Source of the DNA: an uncultured Pelagibacteraceae bacterium
GTDB lineage: Bacteria > Pseudomonadota > Alphaproteobacteria > Pelagibacterales > Pelagibacteraceae
Direction of reading: 5' to 3'
Assembly: GCA_902580275.1 (NCBI GenBank)
Contig: CACHJZ010000007.1
Coordinates: 1 to 64,000 of the forward strand
DNA: 64,000 bases
The number at the start of each line of letters is the position of its first letter. Position 1 is the stretch's first letter. Position numbers and translations under genes: made by a program. The notes under the pieces were generated by a model. It saw only the letters and a program-made list of their open reading frames with translations, searched no databases and was not told the DNA's origin. Shown here piece after piece: positions 56,918 through 64,000 of this stretch.

Positions 56918-57684
56918 TAACTATTTTTAATCACTTTAATTAGACCATCTATTGTTAGATCTTTTAGTATAATGGGTTTATTTTTTTTTAATTTTTTAAA
57001 CATATGAGCCAAACCACCTGTAAAAATAAGTTTGAAGGGCTTTTTTGTTTGTTTTTTAATCATTAATATAATGTTGTCAATTAGACCTAAATAACCCCAA
57101 TAAAAACCTGATTTAACTGCTTGATTTGTATTTGTACCAACAACTTTTGAAACTTTAGATAAATTTATTAGTGGTATTAATGAAGCTTTTTTAATTAAAG
57201 TGCTTAGAGATAAGGATATACCTGGAGCAATAACTCCACCATAATATGTATTTTTTATAATTACATCAAATGTAGTGGCTGTGCCAAAATCTACAACTAT
57301 ATAATTATTTTTATTATCAATTACACTAATAGCATTTGCTATTCTATCAGATCCTACTTGAGATCTATTTACTTTAAGTTTTACTAATTTTGAAAATTTT
57401 TTATTTTTTAATTCACTACATGAAGCGCCATACTTTTTTTTGAAAAAATTTGATAATTGTCTGTATACAGGGGGAACAACACTACTGAATAAACCAAGTT
57501 TTATGTTTTTATTTTTTAAAATTTTCAAATTTTTATTCATATAAGCATTTGATATTAGTCTAGTTTTTAAAAATATTTTTCTTTTTTTATCAAATTTATG
57601 ATTTAATAGGAAAATTTTTGTATCTGTATTTCCTATATCTCCGACAATGTATATATTATTTGAACTGATTAATTTTTTTTTCAT
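56917..57684 (-). CDS. coaX: type III pantothenate kinase
   Basis: A protein of about 255 residues of the CoaX (ASKHA fold) family. The phosphate-binding start is IYIVGDIGNTDTKIFLLN (11-28), followed by RSQVGSDRIANAI, VVDFGTATTFDVI and YYGGVIAPGIS. It phosphorylates pantothenate, the first CoA step, and is ATP-dependent without feedback by CoA. I start at MKKKLISS (57682-57684). The reading frame extends 14 codons upstream, deeper into birA, without family sequence. Overlaps birA by 29 bases. Confidence 0.92.
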   Translation of the reverse strand: MKKKLISSNNIYIVGDIGNTDTKIFLLNHKFDKKRKIFLKTRLISNAYMNKNLKILKNKNIKLGLFSSVVPPVYRQLSNFFKKKYGASCSELKNKKFSKLVKLKVNRSQVGSDRIANAISVIDNKNNYIVVDFGTATTFDVIIKNTYYGGVIAPGISLSLSTLIKKASLIPLINLSKVSKVVGTNTNQAVKSGFYWGYLGLIDNIILMIKKQTKKPFKLIFTGGLAHMFKKLKKNKPIILKDLTIDGLIKVIKNS

Positions 57685-58180
57685 AAGAAATACACAGTAA
57701 TTTAAAAATCTGTAACTTTGTAACATTTTTTTTTGTAAAAAAATTAATGAAATTAGTTGGATATTTTTTAATTTTTGGGCTTTTATTTACGTTTATTCCA
57801 ATTCCTACAACTAAAAATTTTTTTTTCTTTTTAAAAACAGTTTCTTGTAAAATTCCACTTATTTTTTGTTGTTTTATTAATATATCATTAGGTTTTTTTA
57901 TAACTACTTTATAGTTAGTAAATTTTTGTAAGCATTTTTGTACGATCATACAGTTAATTTTTGTAATTTTGTTCAAGCTTATTTGATTGCCAATTTTAAA
58001 AAAAACTGACATGAATAGATTTCCTTTGAATGAAATCCATTTGTTGCCTCTTTGTCCTTTACCCTTAGTCTGAAATTCCGCTAAAATAACTCCTTTTTCA
58101 CCTCCTTTTTTTATGTGCATAAGAGCTTTGTTGTTTGTGCTTTTAATTTTTTTATAATAAAATTTTTTAAGTCTCATCAA
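57656..58180 (-). CDS. birA: biotin--protein ligase, minimal form
   Basis: A 174-residue biotin ligase catalytic core. KSTNNKALMHI (12-22), FQTKGKGQRGNKWIS with the GRGxxGRxW-like biotinyl-AMP loop, IKKPNDILI with the catalytic Lys region, and VVGIGINVN are present. There is no N-terminal DNA-binding domain, so it should not repress bio genes, and the small C-terminal SH3-like domain also seems missing. It biotinylates the carboxylase carrier protein. Overlaps nuoN by 4 bases. Confidence 0.9.
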   Translation of the reverse strand: MMRLKKFYYKKIKSTNNKALMHIKKGGEKGVILAEFQTKGKGQRGNKWISFKGNLFMSVFFKIGNQISLNKITKINCMIVQKCLQKFTNYKVVIKKPNDILIKQQKISGILQETVFKKKKKFLVVGIGINVNKSPKIKKYPTNFINFFTKKNVTKLQIFKLLCISYEKKINQFK

Positions 58181-59595
58181 ACCAAATTAATTTTTGATAC
58201 GAAATCAATAAGGCTATTGGGATAAATAAAATAAATTAAAATTAAAATTGTTGTAATAATCAAAGATAATTTTAATCCGATATTGTGGTTTGTATCGTAT
58301 TTCTCAACTTCATTATCAAAATATATTACTTTAATAATTCTTAAATAATAAAATGCGGCAACAACTGTTGCCAATAAACCTACAATTGCTAAGAAAAACA
58401 TAGATTGCTCAATTACAGCCATAAAAACATAAAATTTTGCAAAAAATCCAGCTAAAGGTGGTATTCCAGCTAATGAAAAAAGTACTATCAATAAAGAAAA
58501 TGATAATAGTGGATGATTTTTTGATAATCCAGATAAGTCATCTATACTTTCATAATATTTATCGTCACGTTTTAACATAAAAATACAACTGAAAAATGCT
58601 AGATTCATTACTAAATATATTGAAATATAAGATACTGAACTTTGTATACCTTCATTCGTGCCAGTTGTTAAACCAGCTAATGCATAACCCATATGACTTA
58701 TAGAACTATATGCAATCAGTCTCTTTAGGTTTTTTTGTCCAATAGCTGCCACAGCACCAAAAAGCATAGAGGCAATTGATAAAAAAATAATTATTGTTTG
58801 CCATTGATCAATCAAATTAACGAATGGGGTATATAAAAATCTTATAAATACTGTTAGTGCAGCAATTTTTGGCAAAATTGCAAAAAATAATGTAACTGAT
58901 GTTGGGGACCCTTGATATACGTCTGGAGCCCACATATGAAATGGAACAGCAGAAATTTTGAATGCTAAACCAACTAAAATAAATACCATTCCAAATATTA
59001 TGCCTTGTGTTGACTCGTCATAATTAAATGAAATTTGAGAAAAATTAGTTGATGAGGAAAACCCATAAACTAAAGAACAACCATACAAAAGCAAACCTGA
59101 TGATAAAGCACTAAGAACGAAATATTTTAAACCTGACTCAGATGAAAGTACATTATCTCTATTAAAAGATGCTAATACATATAAAGCAAGAGATTGTAAT
59201 TCAAGTCCTATATAAAATACTATTAGATCATTAGAACTAACCATTACCATCATGCCAAGGATGGAGCTGAGGATTAAAATTGGATATTCAATATTATATA
59301 TTTTTATTGATTTTATATACTGTGACGAGGTTAATAAAACAAACAAGGTTGAAATGACAATTAATATTTTAACAAAACTTGATAAATAATCAATTTTATA
59401 ACTTTTATTAAATACTAACAATTCATCATTAGATGGAACGTTCAATATCAGGGGAATTGATATTATTAATATTAATAAACTTAAACTATAAACAATGGAT
59501 GTGCCATTTTTTTTAAAAACTCCTAAAAGTAATAAAAACATTAAACTTAGAGATATGAATATTTCTGGTATTACGTAATAAATGTCTGTGATCAT
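58177..59595 (-). CDS. nuoN: NADH-quinone oxidoreductase subunit N
   Basis: A 472-residue antiporter-like membrane subunit of complex I with about 14 helices. Key elements: GLELQSLALYVLASFNRDN near residue 130 (conserved Glu), GLAFKISAVPFHMWAPDVYQGSP in parts near 208 (Lys and the HMWAPDVY motif), and KRLIAYSSISHMGYA near 290. It conducts protons. Overlaps nuoM by 4 bases and is the last nuo gene here. Confidence 0.95.
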   Translation of the reverse strand: MITDIYYVIPEIFISLSLMFLLLLGVFKKNGTSIVYSLSLLILIISIPLILNVPSNDELLVFNKSYKIDYLSSFVKILIVISTLFVLLTSSQYIKSIKIYNIEYPILILSSILGMMVMVSSNDLIVFYIGLELQSLALYVLASFNRDNVLSSESGLKYFVLSALSSGLLLYGCSLVYGFSSSTNFSQISFNYDESTQGIIFGMVFILVGLAFKISAVPFHMWAPDVYQGSPTSVTLFFAILPKIAALTVFIRFLYTPFVNLIDQWQTIIIFLSIASMLFGAVAAIGQKNLKRLIAYSSISHMGYALAGLTTGTNEGIQSSVSYISIYLVMNLAFFSCIFMLKRDDKYYESIDDLSGLSKNHPLLSFSLLIVLFSLAGIPPLAGFFAKFYVFMAVIEQSMFFLAIVGLLATVVAAFYYLRIIKVIYFDNEVEKYDTNHNIGLKLSLIITTILILIYFIYPNSLIDFVSKINLV

Positions 59596-61088
59596 TTGTT
59601 GTTTGCAGTATATATTTCTAAATTTGCATTATAATTATTTATTAAATCGCTTACTGATACCTCTATAGTATTAATTAGAGGTTCAGGGTAAAATCCAAAA
59701 TACAAACTTGGCATTGCTAGAGCTGTTAAAATAATTATTTCTGATTTGTTTAAATCTACTAAATTTTTTAAATCCTTATTAATTAGTTCACCAAAAACAA
59801 CTCTCTTATATAACCAGAGCATATATGCTGCACCAAGTATAACTCCTAAACTTGCAATTACAGCAACTAAAAAATTATCTTTAAAAGCACCCATAAGTAT
59901 CAAAAATTCACCAATAAAACCTGTCGTACCTGGTAAACCAAGAGCTCCCAAAGTAAAAATCATTAAAACTATTGAATATTTAGGCATAACCTCCACTATA
60001 CCGCCGTATCTTTTAATCTCTCTTGTGTGCATTCTTTCGTAAATAACACCTACACATAAAAATAGTGCGGCAGAAATTATTCCATGACTGATCATTTGAA
60101 AAATACTTCCTTCCAATCCCTGTTGTGTCATAGTAAAAATTCCAAGCGTAACAAAACCCATATGTGCAACTGATGAGTACGCTATTAATTTTTTCATATC
60201 TTCCTGCATAAGTGCAACTAATGATGTGTAAATAATTGCGATAAGACTCAATACATAAACAAATGAGACAAAATACTCTGAGCCAATTGGAAAAAGGCCT
60301 ATAGAAAATCTTATAAATCCATATCCAGCCATTTTTAGAAGGATAGCTGCTAAAAGTACAGAACCAGCAGTTGGTGCTTCAACATGTGCATCTGGAAGCC
60401 ATGTATGAACTGGCCACATTGGTGTTTTAACAGCAAATGAACTAAAAAATGCTAACCATAGAATTTTTTGATATTTAGCATCAATACCGATTTCATAAAG
60501 TTTTTCCACATCTGTAGTCCCAGATATCCAATAAATGTATATTATTGCAACAAGCATTAAAACTGAACCAAGGAGCGTATATAAAAAAAATTTAAAAGCT
60601 GAATAAACTCTTCGTTCACCACCCCAAATACCAATTATCAAAAACATAGGTATCAAACCACCCTCGAAGAATAAATAAAAAATAACTAGATCTAAAGAAC
60701 AGAAAACACCGATCATAAGACTTTCCATTATTAATATTGCAACAAGAAAATCTTTTAATCGATTTTTAATAGTGCTATTTACTGACAGTATACATAAGGG
60801 AGTAATAAAAGTTGTGAGAACTACAAATAAAATTGATATTCCATCAATACCCACTTTGTAATTTATGAAGCCATAGATCCATTCTCTGTTTTCAACGAAT
60901 TGAAAAGACGAATTTGAGTTGTCGAATTTATACCAAAGATAAATTGATAAAATGAAATTAATTAAGCTTATAAAAATAGATATATATTTATGACTATTAT
61001 ATTTTTCTGTTGATTTTGTAAAAAGAATAAATAGAGCACCAACTGTAGGAACACATATTAATAAACTTAAAATCGGTATATTCATCAT
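59592..61088 (-). CDS. nuoM: NADH-quinone oxidoreductase subunit M
   Basis: A 498-residue antiporter-like subunit with about 14 helices. YLFFEGGLIPMFLIIG contains the essential helix-5 Glu (near 145), followed by FAVKTPMWPVHTWLPDAHVEAPT in two parts near 220, and MKKLIAYSSVAHMGF near 295. It is one of three proton pathways of complex I. Overlaps nuoL and nuoN by 4 bases each. Confidence 0.96.
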   Translation of the reverse strand: MMNIPILSLLICVPTVGALFILFTKSTEKYNSHKYISIFISLINFILSIYLWYKFDNSNSSFQFVENREWIYGFINYKVGIDGISILFVVLTTFITPLCILSVNSTIKNRLKDFLVAILIMESLMIGVFCSLDLVIFYLFFEGGLIPMFLIIGIWGGERRVYSAFKFFLYTLLGSVLMLVAIIYIYWISGTTDVEKLYEIGIDAKYQKILWLAFFSSFAVKTPMWPVHTWLPDAHVEAPTAGSVLLAAILLKMAGYGFIRFSIGLFPIGSEYFVSFVYVLSLIAIIYTSLVALMQEDMKKLIAYSSVAHMGFVTLGIFTMTQQGLEGSIFQMISHGIISAALFLCVGVIYERMHTREIKRYGGIVEVMPKYSIVLMIFTLGALGLPGTTGFIGEFLILMGAFKDNFLVAVIASLGVILGAAYMLWLYKRVVFGELINKDLKNLVDLNKSEIIILTALAMPSLYFGFYPEPLINTIEVSVSDLINNYNANLEIYTANNK

Positions 61089-62998
61089 TTAATTATTAAA
61101 TAGGTTAGTAAAGCAGAAAAGCCGACTAGCATTATGAATGCATATTGATATATATATCCAGATTGAAACTTTACTGCTTTATTAGAAAGTATCTTAATTA
61201 TACTAGATATGCCGTCAGGACCAAATCTGTCAATTACAAGACCATCTATTTTTTTCCAAAAATAAAGACCAATTTTTTTAAAACTTTTTACAAATAAAAA
61301 TTCGTAAATTTCATCAAAGTACCATTTATTTTTTAAAAAATTATAAAAAGGTCGATTGCTATCTACTATCACAGGTAGTAAATCTTTTCTTTTAACAAAA
61401 AAATAATAAGCAATAGGTATTGAAAGAGTAACTAAAGTAGGTGTTAAAAATATAAACCATTTCGGTGGGTGTTCAACACTCAAAGGTTCTAGAAAAAAAA
61501 TTGATTCATTCCAGAATTGTTGACTTTTTTCAAAATCTATAAATAAATCTTTAAAAAAATAACCTGCGAAAATTGAGCCAATAGCTAAAATAATGAGAGG
61601 AATTGTCATTACCATGGGTGACTCATGAACTTTATCAATCTTTATTGACTGACTATTAAAGTCTCCATGAAAAGTTTTAAATATTAATCGCCAGGAGTAT
61701 ATGGATGTCAACAAAGCAGTAAATATTCCTATTGATGCTGCGTAATATCCAAGTGAACTATTTTTTAAGTAGGCAAACTCAATTATTGCATCTTTAGAAT
61801 AAAATCCAGACAATAATGGAAAGCCAGTCAAAGCAAGCGTGCCAATTATCATTAAAGCATAAGTAGCTGGAAGCTTATTTCTCACTCCTCCCATATTATT
61901 TATATTTTGTTCTTCATTGAAAGCATGAATTACTGATCCTGCGCCTAAAAAAAGTAACGCTTTAAAAAATGCATGTGTAAATAAATGGAACATAGCAACA
62001 TTATAGGCACCTACTCCACTAGCAAAAAACATATACCCGAGTTGGCTACATGTTGAATAAGCAATAATTTTTTTTATATCATCCTGAACTAGAGCAACAC
62101 TACCTGCAAATATAGCTGTTGTCATACCAATGATTGTAACAATTGATAAAGCAAACTCAGAATATTCATATATTGGAGAACACCTAACAACCAAAAATAC
62201 ACCAGCTGTAACCATGGTAGCGGCATGAATTAATGCAGATACTGGAGTGGGTCCTTCCATTGCATCAGGAAGCCAAGTATGTAGAAAAAATTGAGCTGAC
62301 TTGCCCATTGCACCAATAAATAAAAGGATACAGACAAGATCTATACTATTAACTTTTATACCAAGAAAATTTAATTCATCATTAATAAATAAACTAATTT
62401 GCTGAAAAACTTCTTCATAATTTACCGTTCCAAATAAATAGAAGATTAAAAAAATTCCTAATGCAAAACCAAAATCTCCAACTCTATTTACTAAAAAAGC
62501 TTTCATGGCTGCAGAATTTGCAGAGTTTTTTTTAAACCAAAATCCAATTAAGAAATACGAACAAAGACCTACACCTTCCCAGCCAAAGAATAATTGTAAA
62601 AAATTATCAGAGGTCACAAGAGTTAACATTGCAAAAGTAAATAATGACAAATAAGCCATAAATCTTGGTTTGTGCGGATCATGAGACATGTATCCGATGG
62701 AATAGATGTGTACCAATGATGAAATTGAATTTACAACTACTAACATTACAGCTGATAGTGCATCTATTTTGATAGACCAATTCACTTGGAGGCTTCCAGA
62801 GTTTATCCATTTCGCGATAAGTAAATTATTTTCATATCCATTAATAATTACTTCGTAGAAAATAATTATTGATAGAATTGCACTTATAGTTGTGAATAAA
62901 CAAGTGGTATAATTACAAATTTTTTCTCCTATAAATTTGCTAAAAAAACCAGATAATATTGCAGCCGTTAATGGTAAAAACAAAATGAAATATTCCAT
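61085..62998 (-). CDS. nuoL: NADH-quinone oxidoreductase subunit L
   Basis: A 637-residue antiporter-like subunit. GWEGVGLCSYFLIGFWF has the helix-5 Glu (near 140), GKSAQFFLHTWLPDAMEGPTP in parts the helix-7 Lys region (near 230), and KKIIAYSTCSQLGYMFF near 310. The long C-terminal part contains the lateral amphipathic helix and ends in a final transmembrane anchor (ALLTYLIIK). Starts 1 base after nuoK. Confidence 0.96.
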   Translation of the reverse strand: MEYFILFLPLTAAILSGFFSKFIGEKICNYTTCLFTTISAILSIIIFYEVIINGYENNLLIAKWINSGSLQVNWSIKIDALSAVMLVVVNSISSLVHIYSIGYMSHDPHKPRFMAYLSLFTFAMLTLVTSDNFLQLFFGWEGVGLCSYFLIGFWFKKNSANSAAMKAFLVNRVGDFGFALGIFLIFYLFGTVNYEEVFQQISLFINDELNFLGIKVNSIDLVCILLFIGAMGKSAQFFLHTWLPDAMEGPTPVSALIHAATMVTAGVFLVVRCSPIYEYSEFALSIVTIIGMTTAIFAGSVALVQDDIKKIIAYSTCSQLGYMFFASGVGAYNVAMFHLFTHAFFKALLFLGAGSVIHAFNEEQNINNMGGVRNKLPATYALMIIGTLALTGFPLLSGFYSKDAIIEFAYLKNSSLGYYAASIGIFTALLTSIYSWRLIFKTFHGDFNSQSIKIDKVHESPMVMTIPLIILAIGSIFAGYFFKDLFIDFEKSQQFWNESIFFLEPLSVEHPPKWFIFLTPTLVTLSIPIAYYFFVKRKDLLPVIVDSNRPFYNFLKNKWYFDEIYEFLFVKSFKKIGLYFWKKIDGLVIDRFGPDGISSIIKILSNKAVKFQSGYIYQYAFIMLVGFSALLTYLIIK

Positions 62999-62999
62999 T

Positions 63000-63311
63000 T
63001 TAACCTTTCAATTTTTCTATTTCCTCTACTCGAATTGTTCCAGAGTTTCTGTAATAAACAACAATGATTGCAAGACCTATTGCTGCTTCTGCTGCTGCAA
63101 CTGTTAGAATAAATAAAGTGAAAATCTGTCCGCTGATATCATTCATATATATAGAAAATGATACTAGATTAATGTTTACGGCTAGAAGGATTAATTCGAT
63201 ACTCATTAAAATTACAATAACATTTTTTCTATTAAGAAATATTCCTACAATTCCAATAAGAAAAATTATTGCACCTAGTGTTAGGTAATGACCAATTCCA
63301 ATTTCAATCAT
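63000..63311 (-). CDS. nuoK: NADH-quinone oxidoreductase subunit K
   Basis: A 103-residue three-helix subunit, full length. [17 protein letters not shown], the [18 protein letters not shown] helix with its conserved Glu (near 36), and [18 protein letters not shown] with the second Glu (near 72) are all kept. Overlaps nuoJ by 8 bases. Confidence 0.96.
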   Translation of the reverse strand: MIEIGIGHYLTLGAIIFLIGIVGIFLNRKNVIVILMSIELILLAVNINLVSFSIYMNDISGQIFTLFILTVAAAEAAIGLAIIVVYYRNSGTIRVEEIEKLKG

Positions 63312-63927
63312 CTATTTTAACTCCTTGGTGTGATTTTACATTGACAAGTGAGACACCATCAATTCTCTCTCGAGATAATTGTTTAAAATAACTTTGCCTT
63401 TTCAAACCTTCTCTTTTTCTAAATGTAAGAACAATTGCACCAATCATAGCAACAAGTAATACCATTCCTGATAGTTGAAAGAGATGTATATAATCTGTAT
63501 ACAAAACATTTCCAATAGAATGGGTATTAGTAATATCCGAAAAGATAATTTTATTGGATAACTCAGGTTTATATTTCCAGCCACCAATTACGATGATTAC
63601 CTCAAAAAATATTATTATACTTACTAAAAGACCAATTGGTATATGGGCAGAGTCAGTTGAAGATTTAAACCAAGTATTTTTTTGTTTAGCTACATTTAGC
63701 ATCATTACTACAAATAAAAATAAAACTGCGACTGCACCAACGTATACGATAAGCATAATCATCCCTAAAAATTCAGCACCTATCATTATAAATAAGCTTG
63801 AAATACTAATGAAATCTAAAATTAAAAAGAAAACTGAATGTACGGTGTTCTTTGAAACGGTAACCATAATTGCAGATATAACTGCAATAAATGAAAAAAA
63901 ATAAAAAAAAAAGGCGTGAGCTATCAT
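63304..63927 (-). CDS. nuoJ: NADH-quinone oxidoreductase subunit J
   Basis: A 207-residue membrane subunit with five helices. The third helix [30 protein letters not shown] region (about 47-76) contains the flexible pi-bulge Tyr-Val-Gly segment typical of NuoJ. The C-terminal tail (about 170-207) is charged and cytoplasmic. It begins 3 bases after the nuoI stop. Confidence 0.95.
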   Translation of the reverse strand: MIAHAFFFYFFSFIAVISAIMVTVSKNTVHSVFFLILDFISISSLFIMIGAEFLGMIMLIVYVGAVAVLFLFVVMMLNVAKQKNTWFKSSTDSAHIPIGLLVSIIIFFEVIIVIGGWKYKPELSNKIIFSDITNTHSIGNVLYTDYIHLFQLSGMVLLVAMIGAIVLTFRKREGLKRQSYFKQLSRERIDGVSLVNVKSHQGVKIDD

Positions 63928-63930
63928 TAA

Positions 63931-64000
63931 TTACCTGTAAGGATTATCTGCCTTAATGTTTGCAGCCAAAACATTTTCCCATCTATCTCCGTTTTCGAGT
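63931..64000 (-). CDS. nuoI: NADH-quinone oxidoreductase subunit I, 3' end only
   Basis: The last 22 codons and stop of a gene that runs off the right edge. The translation, LENGDRWENVLAANIKADNP then YR, matches the usual C-terminal end of the 8Fe-ferredoxin-like NuoI (a DAPYR-like ending). Position just before nuoJ confirms it. The iron-sulfur cysteines are outside the window. Confidence 0.88.
   Translation of the reverse strand, partial: LENGDRWENVLAANIKADNPYR

Noticed and set aside
1-64000. CRISPR arrays, insertion sequences, long repeats and replication origin
   Set aside because: Reading through all intergenic gaps (nearly all under 180 bases) I saw no regularly spaced repeats, transposase genes, terminal inverted repeats or clustered DnaA boxes.

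Overview
The window is a very AT-rich, tightly packed stretch of bacterial chromosome. Gene content and order are alphaproteobacterial: aapJQMP, ntrYX-trkAH, a fused ispDF, a trp-lexA-gltX block, rpsB-tsf-frr-uppS-cdsA-dxr-bamA-lpx, dnaE-lolDC-proS and nuo-birA-coaX-rnj. Together with short proteins, almost no intergenic DNA and many 1- or 4-base gene overlaps, this points to a streamlined marine member of the SAR11 clade (Pelagibacterales). The species cannot be fixed from the sequence alone. I see no prophage, insertion sequence, CRISPR array or rRNA operon.

Layout: 1-2.9 kb holds a lipid-remodelling module, a PlcP-type metallophosphoesterase plus a GT4 glycosyltransferase, divergent from a diacylglycerol-kinase-like gene. 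2.9-8.4 kb is manC, ilvD and valS on the minus strand. 8.5-9.1 kb has tRNA-Cys, tRNA-Asn and a small XRE regulator. 9.3-13.6 kb is the general L-amino acid ABC transporter aapJQMP, with a structured leader and an intercistronic terminator after the binding-protein gene. 13.7-14.9 kb is a lone GT4 gene starting 8 bases after tRNA-Arg. 15-20.9 kb is ntrY-ntrX-trkA-trkH. 20.9-23 kb (plus strand) is ispDF, pgpA and pncC. 23-29.4 kb (minus) is tpiA, secG, pyrG, kdsA, eno, ftsB, lipA and a Coq10/START gene. 29.5-36.9 kb (plus) is a PpiD-like protein, trpEGDC, lexA with two SOS boxes, and gltX. 36.9-48.6 kb (minus) is the rpsB to lpxB envelope and translation cluster, preceded by an apparent pseudoknotted rpsB leader. 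48.6-64 kb (minus) is nuoI(partial)JKLMN, birA, coaX, rnj, proS, lolC, lolD and dnaE.

How it works together: most genes are core metabolism and envelope assembly. The lpx/bam/lol/kdsA set builds an LPS-containing outer membrane. The plcP module probably swaps phospholipids for glycolipids when phosphate is scarce. Aap imports amino acids. NtrYX probably acts as a global sensor, and here it is in one transcription unit with Trk potassium uptake. No wholly new multi-gene system is evident. The points most worth a second look are the plcP/GT/DAGK locus with a Pho-box-like repeat, the rpsB leader pseudoknot, the NtrX AAA+ domain lacking GAFTGA, the tRNA-Arg/glycosyltransferase junction, the aapJ leader hairpins, and the absence of pyrH and rseP from their usual positions.
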